Shown: positions 1 through 13,165, counted from the stretch's first letter. The stretch is DNA of 64,000 nucleotides from Utricularia gibba (GCA_002189035.1 NEEC01000012.1:1426001-1490000); one strand, 5' to 3'. Notes: generated by a model from the sequence alone, not told the origin. Numbers and translations are program-made.

Positions 1-1523
1 TGCCACCATCTCCCACGACATTGCCAATTGCAATGCTCTTATCCTGATGAATATTGGGATTTGAACTCTGTGGCTGATGGCTGGAAATAGGTTGCTGCTG
101 ATGGTGTATCTGATGTGATTGGTTTTTGCTTTGTTGTTGAAGCTGTTGTTGGTGCTGCATAGAACACATTAAAACCATCTTAGTAAACAAGAGGTAAACT
201 GTACGCATACCATGCTGAGTACACAACATGGTACCTGCATAAACATAACTGGATCACGGTATAACATATTGGTACCACCTTGCATAGGTGATCCCATAAT
301 GGGAACTGCTTCACCAACAGAATTTAACATTCCATCCCTTACCATTGACAAATCAGGGCCACTTAGAAGCATTCGTAGCCTTCTGCTCTCTACATCGCCG
401 GAAGAAGTTGAATTTGAACTCTGCTGTGCAAGAAAAAGTAGATGTCGCTGTTGTGGTGTTAGCATCTGCAATTGAGGAAATGGCTGAGGACCCGGCATAA
501 ATGGTTTCAACTGCTGGAGAAGAGAGTAGAGAAGCGTTGAGGAGGACCAGCTGAAGTATACTTGAGAATTTTGACTTTTCTATGTACAAAAACTTACAGA
601 TAGCTCGAGCAGTCTGCTAGAAAAAGAGAATCACCATATACTCACCGTTGGTGGAGGCTTTAACGCCCTTTCATAAAGTTCAGTGTTGAAAGCATTTACA
701 TTGCCGGGATCTTGTCTCATTAGAGAAACATTTCCAGAAATCGTATCAGCAGAGCCATTAATAAGGTGGCCAGCCTCACGCTGTTCCTGCTGCTGTTGAT
801 GCCCCTGTCGCATCAAAATCTGTTGGTATGCGTTTTGCTGTTCTCCAGCCTTCAACTTCTGAGTCTGTTTTTGTTACAGATCAATTAGCATCTGATTCCC
901 CATTTCATATAATTTGTCATAGGATTATGAGCAACCTCAACATAAGATGCAGCAGCCTCTGAGCGCTTCTCGTCATTTCTGGCGATATAAATATCCCAAA
1001 ATACAGACCACCATTCGAAAAGGAAACTGCCAGGCGCATCAATAACTGAAAAATGCGCAACCGCACACCATGTTTTTATGCAAACATGAAATGTAATAAC
1101 TGTATCTGCCAGGGCAAGGTATGCTCACCAACAGGATCAGACAAAACATTAGCCTCAGACTGGAAAGCTTCAGCAGAGGCCTTGAAGTTTCTCTTGACGA
1201 GATAGTCATGAACATACACATCAAACCTAAAAGCAGAGTTCGCATTCAGTATCGAAAATCACCGTCGCAAAAGTGGGCAATGGTAAAACAATCAAAATAT
1301 TATAGAATTCACACACACCGCCTTCATTAAAACATAGAAATACGCGGCGCATAATTTCTCCCTGAAATTTGGCTACAACACCGACTCAAACCAGCAAGAA
1401 GGATCATCAATGGAAGCCGCGAAGAAACTGAAATCCATACTAAGGTACCAGAACAAGAACCAACGAACCAACCGTAATACATAAAACTTACATCTTGTCC
1501 GCTTCCCAATTCTTCAGAGACAT
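1..1523 (-). CDS. LUG: LEUNIG-type transcriptional co-repressor, N-terminal part (runs off left edge)
   Basis: This is the N-terminal part of a Groucho/Tup1-type plant co-repressor. In the family, the LUFS domain recruits SEUSS and a C-terminal WD40 propeller, which lies outside this window, completes the protein. Six exons can be read: 1492..1523, 1129..1226, 936..1045, 646..858, 235..513 and <1..154. The first exon gives [11 protein letters not shown]. The next gives a LisH motif ([13 protein letters not shown]). The third gives [20 protein letters not shown]. These are the hallmark LUFS blocks. Glutamine-rich sequence follows, then [12 protein letters not shown] and a segment resembling LEUNIG more than LEUNIG_HOMOLOG. 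The start was chosen because the MS..NWEADKM opening is conserved. In the family it acts in the nucleus in flower and organ development. LEUNIG rather than LUH is a family-level judgement. Confidence 0.88.
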
Positions 1524-2958
1524 GCTTTACCGTCTAGTATCAGAAAACAACCGAATTCCAAACCTTCCCTTCTTCCTTTTTCTTATCTGTATTCCACCAT
1601 AAAAACAATCCCAAATCAACAAATAAAAAAAACACGCTAAAAAGCACCGAAAGCATGATCCAGAGTACAAAATAAAGAAACGTTACATCCCGCGTAGAAC
1701 AGGAGTGACTCTTCCACTCCTGAACACAGACGACTGAAGAGGAATCGCTTGAAATACACGGGACGGAAAAACAAAAGGGAGGCCTTCCACCTCGGCTTCC
1801 GACGTCCGTTTTTATGTTCAATGGAATGGAAGTCGTCGCAATCGCAAATATCCGTCAGTTCCTTTCCCGGAAAATAAGAGGAGAGAGGAGAGAAGTAAAA
1901 TTAGGGTCCGTTTTCGATAAGCTCTCCCTCCAAAGGCCACCGAAGCAACGTCATTTGAAATTCAGAGACCGCCTACGCATTTGAGCAGATTTTAACATGC
2001 ACTAAACAATCCAATCATGTATTAAGATTAAACCCATGGGGAACTTATGTAAAAATTATTCATAATAAAACTAAGTCATTTCTTCTCACATCACACGTAG
2101 TTATTTTAAACGTGTGATTTCTCATTTATAAAAATAAATCATTTCTATTGCCACCAAAGGTGCCTTGACAGCATTGGATAGTATCTCCATGCTTTTTAAA
2201 ATATCTGTTTCCTATTTCACCCTATAATTATTCAAAATTATATTTTATCATATTTTGATGACACACTAGTAATATTATTATATTTTTTCTTCCTTTCTAA
2301 AAAATATTGTAATTATAATAATGAAATGGAGGTCATGTGTATCTAGTAGTCAGTTTGATAATAAGATATTAATATATTTAAATATAATATAATTATATAT
2401 ATATATATATATTTATTTAATTGTAAAGTATATAACAAATTATGTATTTAATATATCATAATATGAGTCTAACATTTAACAGTCAAGAGTGTTTGATACG
2501 TAAAAATAGAGATATATACATTGCAATTTTTGAAAAATTATAATTAAAAAAATATTACCTATTATAATTATACAACCCTACATATATATATATATACATA
2601 TATATTAACTAATCAAACAGCTTTTTATGTGTAAATTTGAATATAAATCTTTTATATTATACTATAAAACACTCAATAGATATATTCGAGAGAGTGACTT
2701 TATATCGAACAATAAGCTTATGTACCCTGATCATATTGTTAAATGTTATAAACTAAATATTGAACCACAACTTTTTATTTCCAAAAATTTAAAGAAATAG
2801 TCTAGAAATTACGCTATTGTCCTCCGAGACCTTTTCTTTTCGTCACAATTCCGTGAAGGGTATGCTCCGTAATCCGCCATGGATGAGCATTGCCGGGATG
2901 GAAATAGAAACCAGAAAGCAAGCGGCAACTCCGAAGATGGACGGCTGGGAATTCGGTT
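1524..2958. other. Intergenic region: LEUNIG 5' leader and promoter, then AT-rich DNA
   Basis: The first 350 bases upstream of the LEUNIG start are of mixed composition and probably hold its leader and promoter. From about 1990 the sequence becomes strongly AT-rich, with a TA dinucleotide microsatellite near 2393-2411 and a shorter one near 2583-2597. A small inverted repeat (TCACACG / CGTGTGA) lies near 2090-2125. I see no gene. Confidence 0.6.
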
Positions 2959-5900
2959 CTAGGGATTTCGAGGGTCGCGATTCTTACCGACGAAGCTACG
3001 GATCATTAGAGATGCGCAAATCCAGAGGGAGTCGCACCGGACATGAAGGAACAATGCGGAGAGTGTGTCGAATACGAACCTCTGGAACTCGGGCTTGAGG
3101 GCAAGGCGCAGAGCCATGGGCGCCCATATCTCTGGAGCGAGCATTATCGCCACCCTGAATGAACCTAACCCACTTGCCACTCTCGAGATCCTTGCCGCCG
3201 CCTGCAAACAGTATCAAGCTAAGTATAACACCAACATGATGCATGCATGCGAAGTTGCAGTGGCTTCGCTTCATAGCTCTCTTAAGGGGAGCAAGTTGTA
3301 TGATCAGGAATACCTCTGAAGCAGATTCGAAACTAGTTTCTGAACGGCAACTGGAAAAGGCATCCACTGCTTGTAGTATGTCTCTTATTAGGAAGACACG
3401 CACCCTGCTGCCTTTGTTGGAAAAAATGAATGTGAAGAGGTCCTCGCAGGCAGATACAACAGCGCGCATATTGAATGCCCTCCACCCTAACTTGCTTCTT
3501 CTGGATGAGGCGTCCGTGTCACCCTCAGAGGCTTCTTCAGTTATGGCAGCGATCTGTAGGACAGCACAGTGTGTTAGTGCAGGCCTTTTATCTATGCAAT
3601 GGAACATGGGGAGGCAAATGACCCACCAGCTTTTCAAGCCGATTCCACCGTATTGAACCATCATTTCGGATCAAAAGTTGCCCCAAGATTTTCCTCATAT
3701 CAGGACTGGGGTCTGCTAACAACCTACCTATGACAAAGGGATAAGCACTCTCCACCACTTTAAAATCAGGATCCAAAGCTTTTGCAGTTCCTTCCAGTGA
3801 ACCAAGTGCCCGTATCACCAGAGCATAATCCGGAGGAAGAGAGAAATCAAACTCGTACATGACATCATACAATTGATTCATTATCCCCTGAAATGAGAAA
3901 AAAATGTATACGTATTTGAAAGAAAATTGGATTCCTTGATGATGCCGGATGATTACATTCAAGATATGGAACCTGAAAATCTTGGGTTAGCCTTGTTCCG
4001 TCACCAAAGGATGCCTGTAGGGCTTCTGCAACAGACTGCACATCTACTCCGTCAGGTAAGAACCCAAGGGATAGGAAGTCATTTGCCAATCCAAATGAGT
4101 CACGATTGACGAAGTGCACCAGCTAAAAGAGCAAATCCAATATGAGTTTGTTTTGTTTTTATAAAATAGAGGTTACCAAGGAGAAAACTGCTGAATTTAT
4201 TTTCACCACTCTAATGAGGCCGACACGATAGTGGCGTGGTATATCACCCATCATCCCAAAGTCAAAATAAGCAAGTGACCCATCTTTTGTTGCCACAAGG
4301 TTTCCAGGATGAGGATCAGCATGGAAAAATCCCACCTCCAGTAGTTGCCTCAGGGAGCAATAAAGACCCTAATAATCACAAGAAAGGTTGCAGCAAGAAA
4401 CAAAAAATAATATTGACTTGAAAGGTTATTTTTTTAAGGGATAAATGTCCTTAGCCCTTCCTATTACCTCATCAATTAGTTGTTTCCGGTCTAACCCAGC
4501 ATCACTCAGTCGATGATCATCTGTGAGCTTAATTCCATCAATCCATTCCATGGTGAGCACGGCATTTCGGGTCAGATTCCAGTATATTTTTGGAACCTTA
4601 ATTCCAATGTCCTGACCTACGACAGCACTTGGGTTTCCTTTCTCGTTTACTACAACAAGGAAAAAATGTAATCAATCAATACTATCATTTCCATTTGATA
4701 GATCATACAGCAAAAGGTGCAACAAAGCTGATGTTACCCGAAAATAGAACAAGAAGTAATGAAACCATTAGTTTGTGAGAGTCTTACCGGGAAGGGAACC
4801 ATAGAGGGCAGCAAAACGCTCAGCATTATGACCTTCAAGGATATAATCAATTTCGTCAAACATGTGCCTCACCTGTCCACCGCCAGCAGCATAAGAAACT
4901 CATCAGGTGTCAATCAATCTGATTCCAAAACTCCACCCAGCTTAAACATAAACCAAAGAAATCCACCAAAGTCAATGGTTGAAGAACTACTACATTCAAC
5001 AGCTACTGAGAATGATTATAATAAATGATACCGGATAGAGAGTTTAGGATTGATTATCATTTGGATTGGCTAGAGGTTTCAAGATTTTGACTCAGCGATC
5101 AGCCAGAGGGTTATTTTTTGAAAAGCAGAAGCAGAACAATTCAATGCCAGCCAGAAGGAGCTTGCCTTCTGAATGATGCATATTGCATCAACATTGTTTC
5201 TTAAAATGCAAGCAAGTGGATGCTGAAGGGGTTGTCTGATGAAAAGTCAGGAAACTCACCATCTCATTTACAGCCACAAGCAGATCCTTACGAGCTTTGG
5301 AAAATCTTTTTAACTGACCTCCGATCATTTGGAATAACAAGGCATCAACGGTCAAGGAATGGCTCATTCCGGGCCTCTGTACTTTGACAGCTACACACTC
5401 TCCAGTGGACAGATGGGCTGCAAAACTTGAAACATTAAACACAAATTCAGTTAATATTGCAACATTATCCATTTCTTGGATTCTTCCTTTGCAACTCCCT
5501 TAATCAAAGAAGACAGAGAGCAGAAAGGAAAAACAAATCTGAGTCCTCCTACCTCTGTATACTTGCCCAAGAGATGCAGCAGCTATAGGCTTTTCACTGA
5601 TGTCGGCAAATATCTCTGATATTGGCATCCCCAACTGGGACTCAATAGATTTAATTGCAGCATGAGTTGGAAATGGAGGTATTTGGTCCTAGCAAATAAA
5701 GCATGAAAAAATAACACATTTTAATTATTGAGGAAGGAAAGAGAAATAAACCCTGATTCACCAACAAGATTGAGTCAAAAAGTGCATACCTGAAGCTTGG
5801 AAAGCTCTTGGCAGTACACAGAAGGCAATACATCTGGTCTTGTGCTTAAAGCCTGTCCAAGCTATGAACGGATAACAGAAAAGAAGAAGTAGGTCATTTC

Positions 5901-6515
5901 CAATGGGTCTAAGTGATAAAAAAAAAATCATAAGGAAAAAAATGAGTTCGGGCTTGACAAGAGAAGATTTAAGGTATGGACTGTTACTGAGAACAATTTC
6001 CAACCAAAATTGATGCGATGATTCTTGTACCCAGCTAAAACAAGAAAAAATGAGAAATTAATGCAAGTAAGCAAAGAATGACCCACCTTGACATAGAAAG
6101 GGCCCAGGCTAATAAGAGTTTTGCGAAACTGCAAACCGTAGAAAATGAAAATCAATAAAACAAACTATACTGGAGAAGACATAGTCAAATCCTGGTCAGA
6201 AATAGGTATTGGATTTGAATCTCTTTCGTTCTTTCATGCACATGAACTATAAATTCCAAGAAAACGGTGCAACTAACCTTTACTGCACGTTTGTTCATAT
6301 CTCTTTCAAAGATTTGCCACATGCTTAACATCAGCACATGAAATGAAATGATAGCAGCTCTATATAAAGCCAAAAATGGGCCAAAATGGTAAAGTGTTGA
6401 AACCCTTTTTGAACCAACCGCATGTCCAAATTGACTTTCAAGTGATTCCTTCCTCAACCTGGCATACTCAGCAGACGGCCGTTCACCATGCACACTCGAA
6501 TAACCAGTGGAGAAG
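2959..6515 (-). CDS. ABC1/UbiB-family atypical kinase, probably plastid ABC1K
   Basis: This is an ABC1 (ADCK/UbiB) atypical protein kinase. Exons on the minus strand: 6278..6515, 6087..6128, 5790..5861, 5553..5688, 5260..5417, 4788..4872, 4468..4649, 4206..4368, 3973..4122, 3627..3887, 3314..3553 and 2959..3201. Family signatures appear in order. [13 protein letters not shown] comes first, then the alanine-rich loop [10 protein letters not shown]. The nucleotide-binding lysine is in VAVKVQRPG, followed by the KxGQ-like LGPFYVK block. [13 protein letters not shown] carries the catalytic aspartate, and [11 protein letters not shown] replaces DFG. The C-terminal half matches the plant ABC1K branch I remember as At5g24970 (ABC1K2). 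In this family, members regulate prenyl-lipid or quinone metabolism in plastids or mitochondria. The first recognised exon lacks a start codon. The transit-peptide exon must lie upstream, within about 6516-7330, and I could not place it. Confidence 0.85.
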
Positions 6516-7648
6516 CTGCGTCCAAAGCAGCAGGATGTGATACTAATTAGAGAACCAAAAAGACCAATTTATACAATCAAGTAATACAAGACGTTAATGA
6601 CTGGCCACCACACTTTTGCTTAACATTTAACACCACAGAATTTAAACTGCTTATCCTGTGAGGCATACCTGAACGGTAGCTGACTTATTTAAACTGTAAT
6701 GAGCAGAGGACAATGATTCTAGGTGTACTTTATGTGCAGTGAAAGTGGTAAATGTGTATTCTGCAATTGCATCGTTTCACTTTATTTTCGAAAGGGAGAT
6801 TGCTACAGAAAAAAACTCCAGAAAATAACAAGCTATGCAGCTAAATGTGAAGATTTGCTGGAAAGCAGCCCCAAGGAAAGCAGAGCTGCACTCGTCTTAG
6901 TTCGAAAAACATCATCTCAAGGAAATGCCACAGATACAAATTCATAATTATGCGCGGCCTTACAGTTTTTTCCGTAGAAAGAGCGACACATTAAGAAAGT
7001 CATCATCGTGCCTTCGGCCAGATAAATATTCGGACCGTGGAAAAACAATTAACTCCCACCCAGCATCAGAGAGACCCCCTTCTCGCGTAACTGTCAAACG
7101 AGAATGAGAAGCTCGTAACCACAAAAGCACACACAAAAAAAAACCCACATCACAATTTGAATTTCTCCTGCGAATACCAAATTGCAACAATCCCAAGAGA
7201 ATATCTCAATCAAAGCATCGTCACAGTGAGGAAATTACTAGAGTAGTGAAAAGAAAGCCGGCGACGTTTCAGGCAAGCCACCAAAACGCCTCTCATGGAG
7301 AATCAAGGTGAAGACAAGAATCCGTGCCCGCATGAAACACCAAAGAAATTGTCGTAGGAGCGGCGACACAGCTCCCGTTGCCACGCATTCTGCACTTTCT
7401 GCACCTTAAAATGCGTTTCTTGGGCAGGTGTAACTTGCAAGCCTGCAAGGTGTACGCCGAAATGCCCAATCGACAGATTTTATTCTATTCCATCTTCCGT
7501 TTCTCTATTTACCTATTCGTCATCGTATTATAGAATAAACTTCAATATGACCCTCCTAAATGTAGAATTCTACAATTCGCTCCACAATTTTCGAGTTCCT
7601 TCAACTTGCCGTATTCAACACATAGCAAACGGCGGTAGAGCAATAGCA
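6516..7648. promoter_or_regulatory. Divergent upstream region between the ABC1K gene and the microprotein gene
   Basis: The two genes are transcribed away from each other. The segment should contain the missing first exon(s) and leader of the ABC1K gene and the leader of the 51-residue protein. A minus-strand ATG at about 7292-7294 opens a short arginine- and serine-rich reading frame (MRGVLVACLKRRR...) that could be a transit peptide. However, its likely donor is in phase 1, while the first recognised kinase exon needs phase 2, so I do not join them. Confidence 0.4.
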
Positions 7649-7888
7649 ATGGCGAATCCGCATCAAGTTCCGACTCGGCCATGGTTTCTGGATTTCATTC
7701 CCCTCGTGATCATCATTCTCGTTCTCGTCCATTTGTTTGCATTGGTTTGGATCCTTGTTTGTCGATGAAACCTTTCGTTTCGAAAATATCTGCTTAATCT
7801 TCGAGGTTTTCCTTGGTTTTTTTTCTAGGTTTACTGGATTTACAGGTTAGCGACTGAGAAACAGCAATCGAGAAGAAAAGCTCACTAA
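7649..7888 (+). CDS. 51-residue single-pass membrane microprotein, conserved in plants
   Basis: Two exons, 7649..7744 and 7829..7888, splice in phase 0 (TTG, then GTTTAC after a TAG acceptor). They encode 51 residues ending in TEKQQSRRKAH. The protein opens MANPHQVPTRPWFLDF. Residues 17-37 form one strongly hydrophobic helix (IPLVIIILVLVHLFALVYWIY). It ends in a basic tail, so a type of tail-anchored or single-pass protein is expected. I recall unnamed plant proteins with the same layout (RPWFLDFIPL, then VYWIYRLATEKQ). Function is unknown. The unspliced frame also runs to a stop at 7768, but the spliced version restores the conserved tail. The downstream exon would be missed by simple ORF calling. 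Confidence 0.75.
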
Positions 7889-8958
7889 CAGAGTTGCCAC
7901 AGATCACTTTATTTACGGAACTCTCGTGGGCGGTGAGTAACAACTTTCAGTATCTTTGGTCTTTTGGGATTTATTTTGCATAGATTCTCGTCTACTTTTT
8001 TTGGATTGAAAATGGAAAGATAGCCAGCCCAGGTGCTGAGCTGAGGGTACTGATTGAAGATTGCTATGACTTTTAAGCAGAGAGCCTGATGAATGATCAT
8101 ATCTTTTGAAGCAGGCTTTCAAGATCTTATGCTCCAACATTAACTCTTCCTTTTTTTCAATGCCATGGCCTTAGAAATCCAACGCTCTTCACCTTGTTTC
8201 AGGAGATGTACTATTGAGGCTTAATATGCTATGACTCCCATACAACCGGGATGTACTCTGTCTATGTAAATGCTTATGTAGACTAACATCTGTTCGGTTT
8301 GTTCTTTCGAATCATGTGAGTTTCCTAATGGAGTATAATACTCGTGATATGCTTCGAATTCTTGATATTTTTACTGTTGGTATTTTGAGTATTAGCATAC
8401 ATTGATGTTTCAAGAAAGTGTTTTGTACACTTTACAAAAGGTTTCATCTTGAAAGAAGGGCTTGTTGGGCTTGTTGTTTACAGTAAGCTGCGTACAAACA
8501 CACCCTGTTCGTCTTTTGAACTGGCCACAGACACTCACAGGGGCACGCATCCCAGTTGTATGGCATCGTTAGCTAAGACATACTACACTATTGCACAGCA
8601 TACTGTTGCTGCTTCTGACATCTAATATTATGTCAGTGGTACAAGTGGAATCCGCAACCTTCAAACCCTCAGTGCTCAATGCATTTTTCAGCTTTTCTTC
8701 TGGTTTCCTTTCGTCCTCCTCCCCCTTGATACACTTACCACTAAGCCATTTGTTAGACTGCATCTCATTTTCTTTAATGAACATGGCTTATTTCGCAAAG
8801 CGTATGTTGCAAAAGTAAAAATGGTGGCATATAATAGAACCAAATAGCTAGTACATTATGTTATGTTTTCATTCTGTTTGACCTAGCGGGGGGAACCATG
8901 GCAAAAAAGTGGCAGTTGGAGCATAGCAGCCTAAAATGAGTATCAATTTATAATGCAC
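7889..8958. other. Intergenic: 3' regions of two convergent genes
   Basis: This is non-coding sequence of moderate AT content between the microprotein gene and the convergent CCCH/G-patch gene. It presumably includes both 3' UTRs. I find no reading frame with recognisable protein content. Confidence 0.5.
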
Positions 8959-11030
8959 TCAGAACTTGAGCCATTTCTTCTCCTTGTCTTTTCTAGCAAC
9001 TGCACTTGACGTGGATGCGCGAGCCTCCTCTGCATCCACAAGAGCTTTTCGGGTTTCTTCAAGCTTCCTGGTAGCAGCCTCATACACCACCTTTTCTTTC
9101 CTGTTTCTCTTCACCATTTCTTCTAGTCTTTCAACTTGCAGTTTCAAGTTGTTTATCTCATCATCATGAGCAAGTAAAGCTCTCCTTGTTTCCCCATTTA
9201 CTTTATTCTCCTGCTTCTTCTTGGCATAACCTGCTCGTTGTCCATGCATCGCAAGCTGCGTGTTGATAAGTGAGAACACATCCTTGGATTCTTCATCCTC
9301 TTCGGCAGCCTTGAGTGCTGCAGCCAACTTCTTATCCTGTAGTCTTTTACCGCCCCGAGTGCGTTTTTTTAGTCGAGTTTCTTCCTTGTGTTCTTGGTTC
9401 TCAATGTTCTTCACTGCATCATCAAGAGATTGCTTCGGTGGAAGAACTCTCACAGGTATGGGGTTAAGCATCCCCTGTCCTGATGCACCAAGACCCATTC
9501 CTTCACGGTAGCCCATGTTTGCCATCATCTTTGAAGCAATGCCTCGGGTATGATTCTCCCACTTTGCAAAAATTGCAGTTTCCTTCTGAACTCCCCCTTG
9601 TGATTGTGCACTTTTCAAGAATCCTAATCCTTGAGGGACGTCATCCAGATCGGAGCTGGCATCAGATTGCTCCGAACTCATGTCATCGGATTCTTCCTCG
9701 CTCATCTCAGCATACTCAGACAGGGCAATAGCTTCACTTCCCAGATTTTCTGAGCTTCCATCATCACGGAAAACTACCTTCCCGATTTTGAGCGCATCAT
9801 CCCATGAATTTAACTCCGCCTCTCTCCAGATGCCTGAACCTTTATCTGAAACGGCCCAGATTCTGGAACCCACCAAAGATTGCTCCCATGCTGTAGGAAT
9901 ATGCTTCTTTAGGGAAGATATCCGAATGTCAATGCCTGAAACAGGTCAAGGACATATCCATGTTTCAGTATGTTTTGCTGTCAAAGAACCCTCTTGGGCA
10001 CAGTAATAGAATTCATGTTGCACGAAAGTAACAACGTCACATGAATGGATCAATTCCTCAGCCAAACGGCACTGAGAATGTGTAATATGTACTACTTATC
10101 CTATCCCTGCTATTTATCAGTATAATTTCAGGTTCTACAGAATCATCTTTCGGGTCATTTCCCCAACCCCTTCACAATTCGTGACATACCATGAGATAAG
10201 CGGCAACTACTACCAAATCGACATCGTTGCTGCAGAAAGAACTTGCACATCTGCACTTAGGGTGGTCTAGGATTAGTGAAAACACAGGCTAAAACTCGTT
10301 CACTCAGGTGTAACACACATATGCAGCAAAGAATGCCACCTAAAGAATCAAATAAACTGTTAATATTCAACTCACCATCATGCTCTCGGATGTTGGGGTA
10401 AGGAAGGAGACCTTGGCAGATTCAGAACCTTCCAATTCAACAACTATTCCGTTGTACCATCTTCCATCTGTGTGACGGAACCGGCATTTTGAGCCAAGTG
10501 AGTAGCTACCATCTACCAATGATTCCGGTTCAACATCCCTTGGCTCTACAGGCTGTGAATCCAAGTTGTTCAAACTCGGTGAAACATTCAACACTGCATC
10601 AGCCTCTCTCAGCAATCTCGCCTTTTTTAGATGAAACAGGCCCTCCTCCGCATCTTTGATGGCTTGAACTAGTTCAACATGAACCTATGTGGCATATAGT
10701 ACTTAACAAACAATCACCGGAATCTACAATGTTCTTGAAGGACAAATACCAAGAATTACCCATTGCAAACGAAATAAATCTTCGATCGAAATTAGCTATC
10801 ACACAATTCATACGGAAATCATAGATAATCTACTGCAAACCCTAGAAGTATCGAATCCAGGAGAACAAAGCGGTAGAGATAAAATCGACGGATCCTACCG
10901 AAAGAAGCTCGGGGTTTGAGGGGTCGGCGGAGAGCGCATCGGAGACGACGGTAAGAGAATCCTTCTGCTCCTTGATCTGGAACTGGAGCTGCTCTTCCAA
11001 AGCCCTCTCTTCTGCTTCGTCATCCGCCAT
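8959..11030 (-). CDS. CCCH zinc-finger, Tudor-like, G-patch protein (ZGPAT-type; plant C3H22-like)
   Basis: Four exons, 10899..11030, 10376..10684, 10190..10250 and 8959..9935, total 1479 bases and encode 492 residues. An acidic, coiled-coil-prone N-terminus ([20 protein letters not shown]) is followed by a Tudor-like segment ([18 protein letters not shown]). The short third exon supplies a C-x7-C-x5-C-x3-H zinc finger ([19 protein letters not shown]). The long last exon has a second Tudor-like stretch ([20 protein letters not shown]), an acidic region, and then a G-patch ([20 protein letters not shown]). It ends in a long charged coiled coil finishing KKWLKF. The order resembles animal ZGPAT and the Arabidopsis G-patch/CCCH protein. 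G-patch proteins usually act in the nucleus with RNA or with DEAH helicases. The start was chosen at the ATG whose exon ends exactly in frame. Confidence 0.88.
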
Positions 11031-11735
11031 TACAATCAATTGCTGGCAGCGCTCGGAGTACCAAACGACGTTACCCCTCCCTGCAGCTGCAACACCTTCC
11101 TACGATTTCCACAACGTTTCTTGGTAAATGGGCCAACCAAACTGAGCCCATCACGATCCGTGTAATGTAATTATGGATAATTTTGTGGCGTAAATATAAA
11201 TATCAACCCCTTTGTGGTTTGAATTAAAATTTGCGAAACTACAAATCGGTAGCTTGGTGTGGAGTCCACGCGCCGCCGCTCTCAGACGCCGAAAATCAAA
11301 GAAAAAGGTTCCACATTAACGGCGTCTTTCATTGGACCAATAATTATTATTATTAAAACGCATTTCGATCTCATTTTATTAATTACTTATTATTTATGCA
11401 CTGCAGGTTTTCAGTTCGCGTGCCATGTTGCATTAATTTCTGCGCTCCGATGTATCTAGTGAACGATTTCATCCACATACATCCAAAAAGCATATCCATG
11501 AAATGTGAACCACGCTGCCCACCACGTAAAATTCCCCGTCCTCCACTTGGATTTCACCTATAAAGCCTCCCAATTTGTATCACCATTGACCATCACCACG
11601 GATTTAGCCTCTCCCAACCCACATTTCGGAATCTGTGAGTATTCTTGTTGTTGTTTCTTTCGTTGGCCGTTGGGATTTTGTGAAAGCATCCTCCTTACGT
11701 TTTGGGGATTTTTGTTTTGTTGGCAGGAGGAGGGG
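11031..11735. promoter_or_regulatory. Divergent promoter region of the CCCH/G-patch and cyclotransferase genes
   Basis: About 700 bases separate two divergent start codons. A pyrimidine- and GC-rich leader adjoins the CCCH gene. A TATA-like CTATAAAG lies near 11558, upstream of the cyclotransferase. An intron-like TTTTGTTGGCAG lies just before its start codon, which suggests a 5' UTR intron. No protein gene is seen here. Confidence 0.45.
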
Positions 11736-13165
11736 ATGGTGTTCTGGATTTTTGGGTACGGTTCATTGATATGGAAGCCAGGTTTTGAGTATGATGAGAA
11801 GGCTGTGGGGTTTATTAAGAATTACAAGCGTGTATTTGATCTGGGTATGCGCTTCTTTATCTCTATTCTGTCTCTGGGTGCTGGAATTGTGAGCTTGAAC
11901 GTTTTTCTTTTATTTGTTCGTAAATGGTTCTCGCTGTTGTTAATGATCTTCTGGCATTGCATTCAGCTTGCATTGACCATATGGGTACCCCTGAAAATCC
12001 AGCCAGAACTTTGACATTGGAGCAGGAGGAAGGAGCTATCTGTGTGAGTCTTGTATACTGTTTTAAGTCTCATTAATCCCTAAATCTGTTTTTGAAACCC
12101 ATTCATCTCCATTACGCGTCTCTTAGCTTCACAGCTCTACGAAATATTGGAAAAGTAAAGTCATTTTATCCTGTGTATAGAAGAGTTCAATAACTTTTTT
12201 ATGTGTTATTGGCTAGCTGGAATATGGTGGGGAAGTTAGTCACTTGTCCCACATCAGGGCACTTGAGTCTTTAAACTCTTTCCAATAAAGGAAAGGCTTC
12301 CTTGTTATGGAAAGATGCGTTCTTTGGTCTAAATATCAAGAATCTTGCTCGTGTAGCAATCTTCAATTTCTTACTGGTGCTGAAATCTGTTAAAGATTTA
12401 TGATTTCTTATGCCCTTTTGTTCCCAGTGGGGAGTTGCCTATCGTGTAAGTGGAGATGCAGAGAAAGAAGAAGCCATAATGGCGGTATACGCACATTATG
12501 ATCAATGCTGTGTATTAGTTTTCATCTCTGCCAATTTCCTGAACTTCATGACGTTTTTCTCCAGTATCTGGAGCGCAGGGAGTGCGAGTACGACCAAAAA
12601 ACAGCAGCAGACTTCTATAAAGTGAGTTTTTTTTTTTTTTACCTGCATAAATCTTCCGGCATCTTCATCCCTTAATTGCTCTGTTTGGTTTTTTTTTCAG
12701 GAAGGAGATGAAACGGAGGAGCCATGGCTTAGCGGAGTCTTAGTGTTAGTACTCTTGATGTTTTGGTCTACTTTAAGCCGGTTAGCATAACCCCTGTTCT
12801 CTCACAATACCCATATTCAGATTCACCTCCACTCCAGACAAGGAAGTGTGCAAATACTACTTGGGCCCGGCTCCAATGAAGGATATGGCTCACCAAATTG
12901 CAGTGTCATCGGGTCCTTGTGGGAAGAACAAGAACTATCTGTTTCTGCTGGAGAAGGCATTGCGTGAAATAGGTAGGGTGCTCCGTTTGGAATTGATGCT
13001 ACAGTTGAGTGTTTTGGCGCTGAATGTGTGTTCACAGGGCATGATGATGCATATGTGATCGAGCTCGCGAAGCAAGTGCGGAAAATTGTTGATAGGCCAA
13101 TGGAGGAAACCAAGATGACTGCTCCGGCGAGCTTGCCGGTTCTCAAGATCCGCGGCGTCGCCTGA
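11736..13165 (+). CDS. GGCT: ChaC-type glutathione-specific gamma-glutamyl cyclotransferase
   Basis: Seven exons, 11736..11844, 11967..12043, 12428..12484, 12565..12621, 12701..12744, 12821..12972 and 13038..13165, sum to 624 bases and 207 residues. The N-terminus [17 protein letters not shown] is the substrate-loop signature of the ChaC/GGCT2 family. It is followed by [30 protein letters not shown] probably carries the catalytic glutamate, as in ChaC2-like enzymes. The family cleaves glutathione in the cytosol to 5-oxoproline and Cys-Gly, so the role is glutathione turnover and sulphur or redox balance. The fifth exon uses a GT/gttagt donor, which restores SGVLVFTSTPDK. Length is typical of the plant enzymes. 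I cannot tell which GGCT2 paralogue it is. Confidence 0.92.

Noticed and set aside
1-160. CAG/CAA microsatellite as an independent repeat
   Set aside because: It lies in frame in a LEUNIG exon and encodes the glutamine-rich linker typical of the family.
2996-3664. A 222-residue open frame on the minus strand
   Set aside because: It reads through two introns of the ABC1K gene. Only its central part (from AAITEEAS to SFESASE) is true exon sequence, flanked by clear GT-AG sites.
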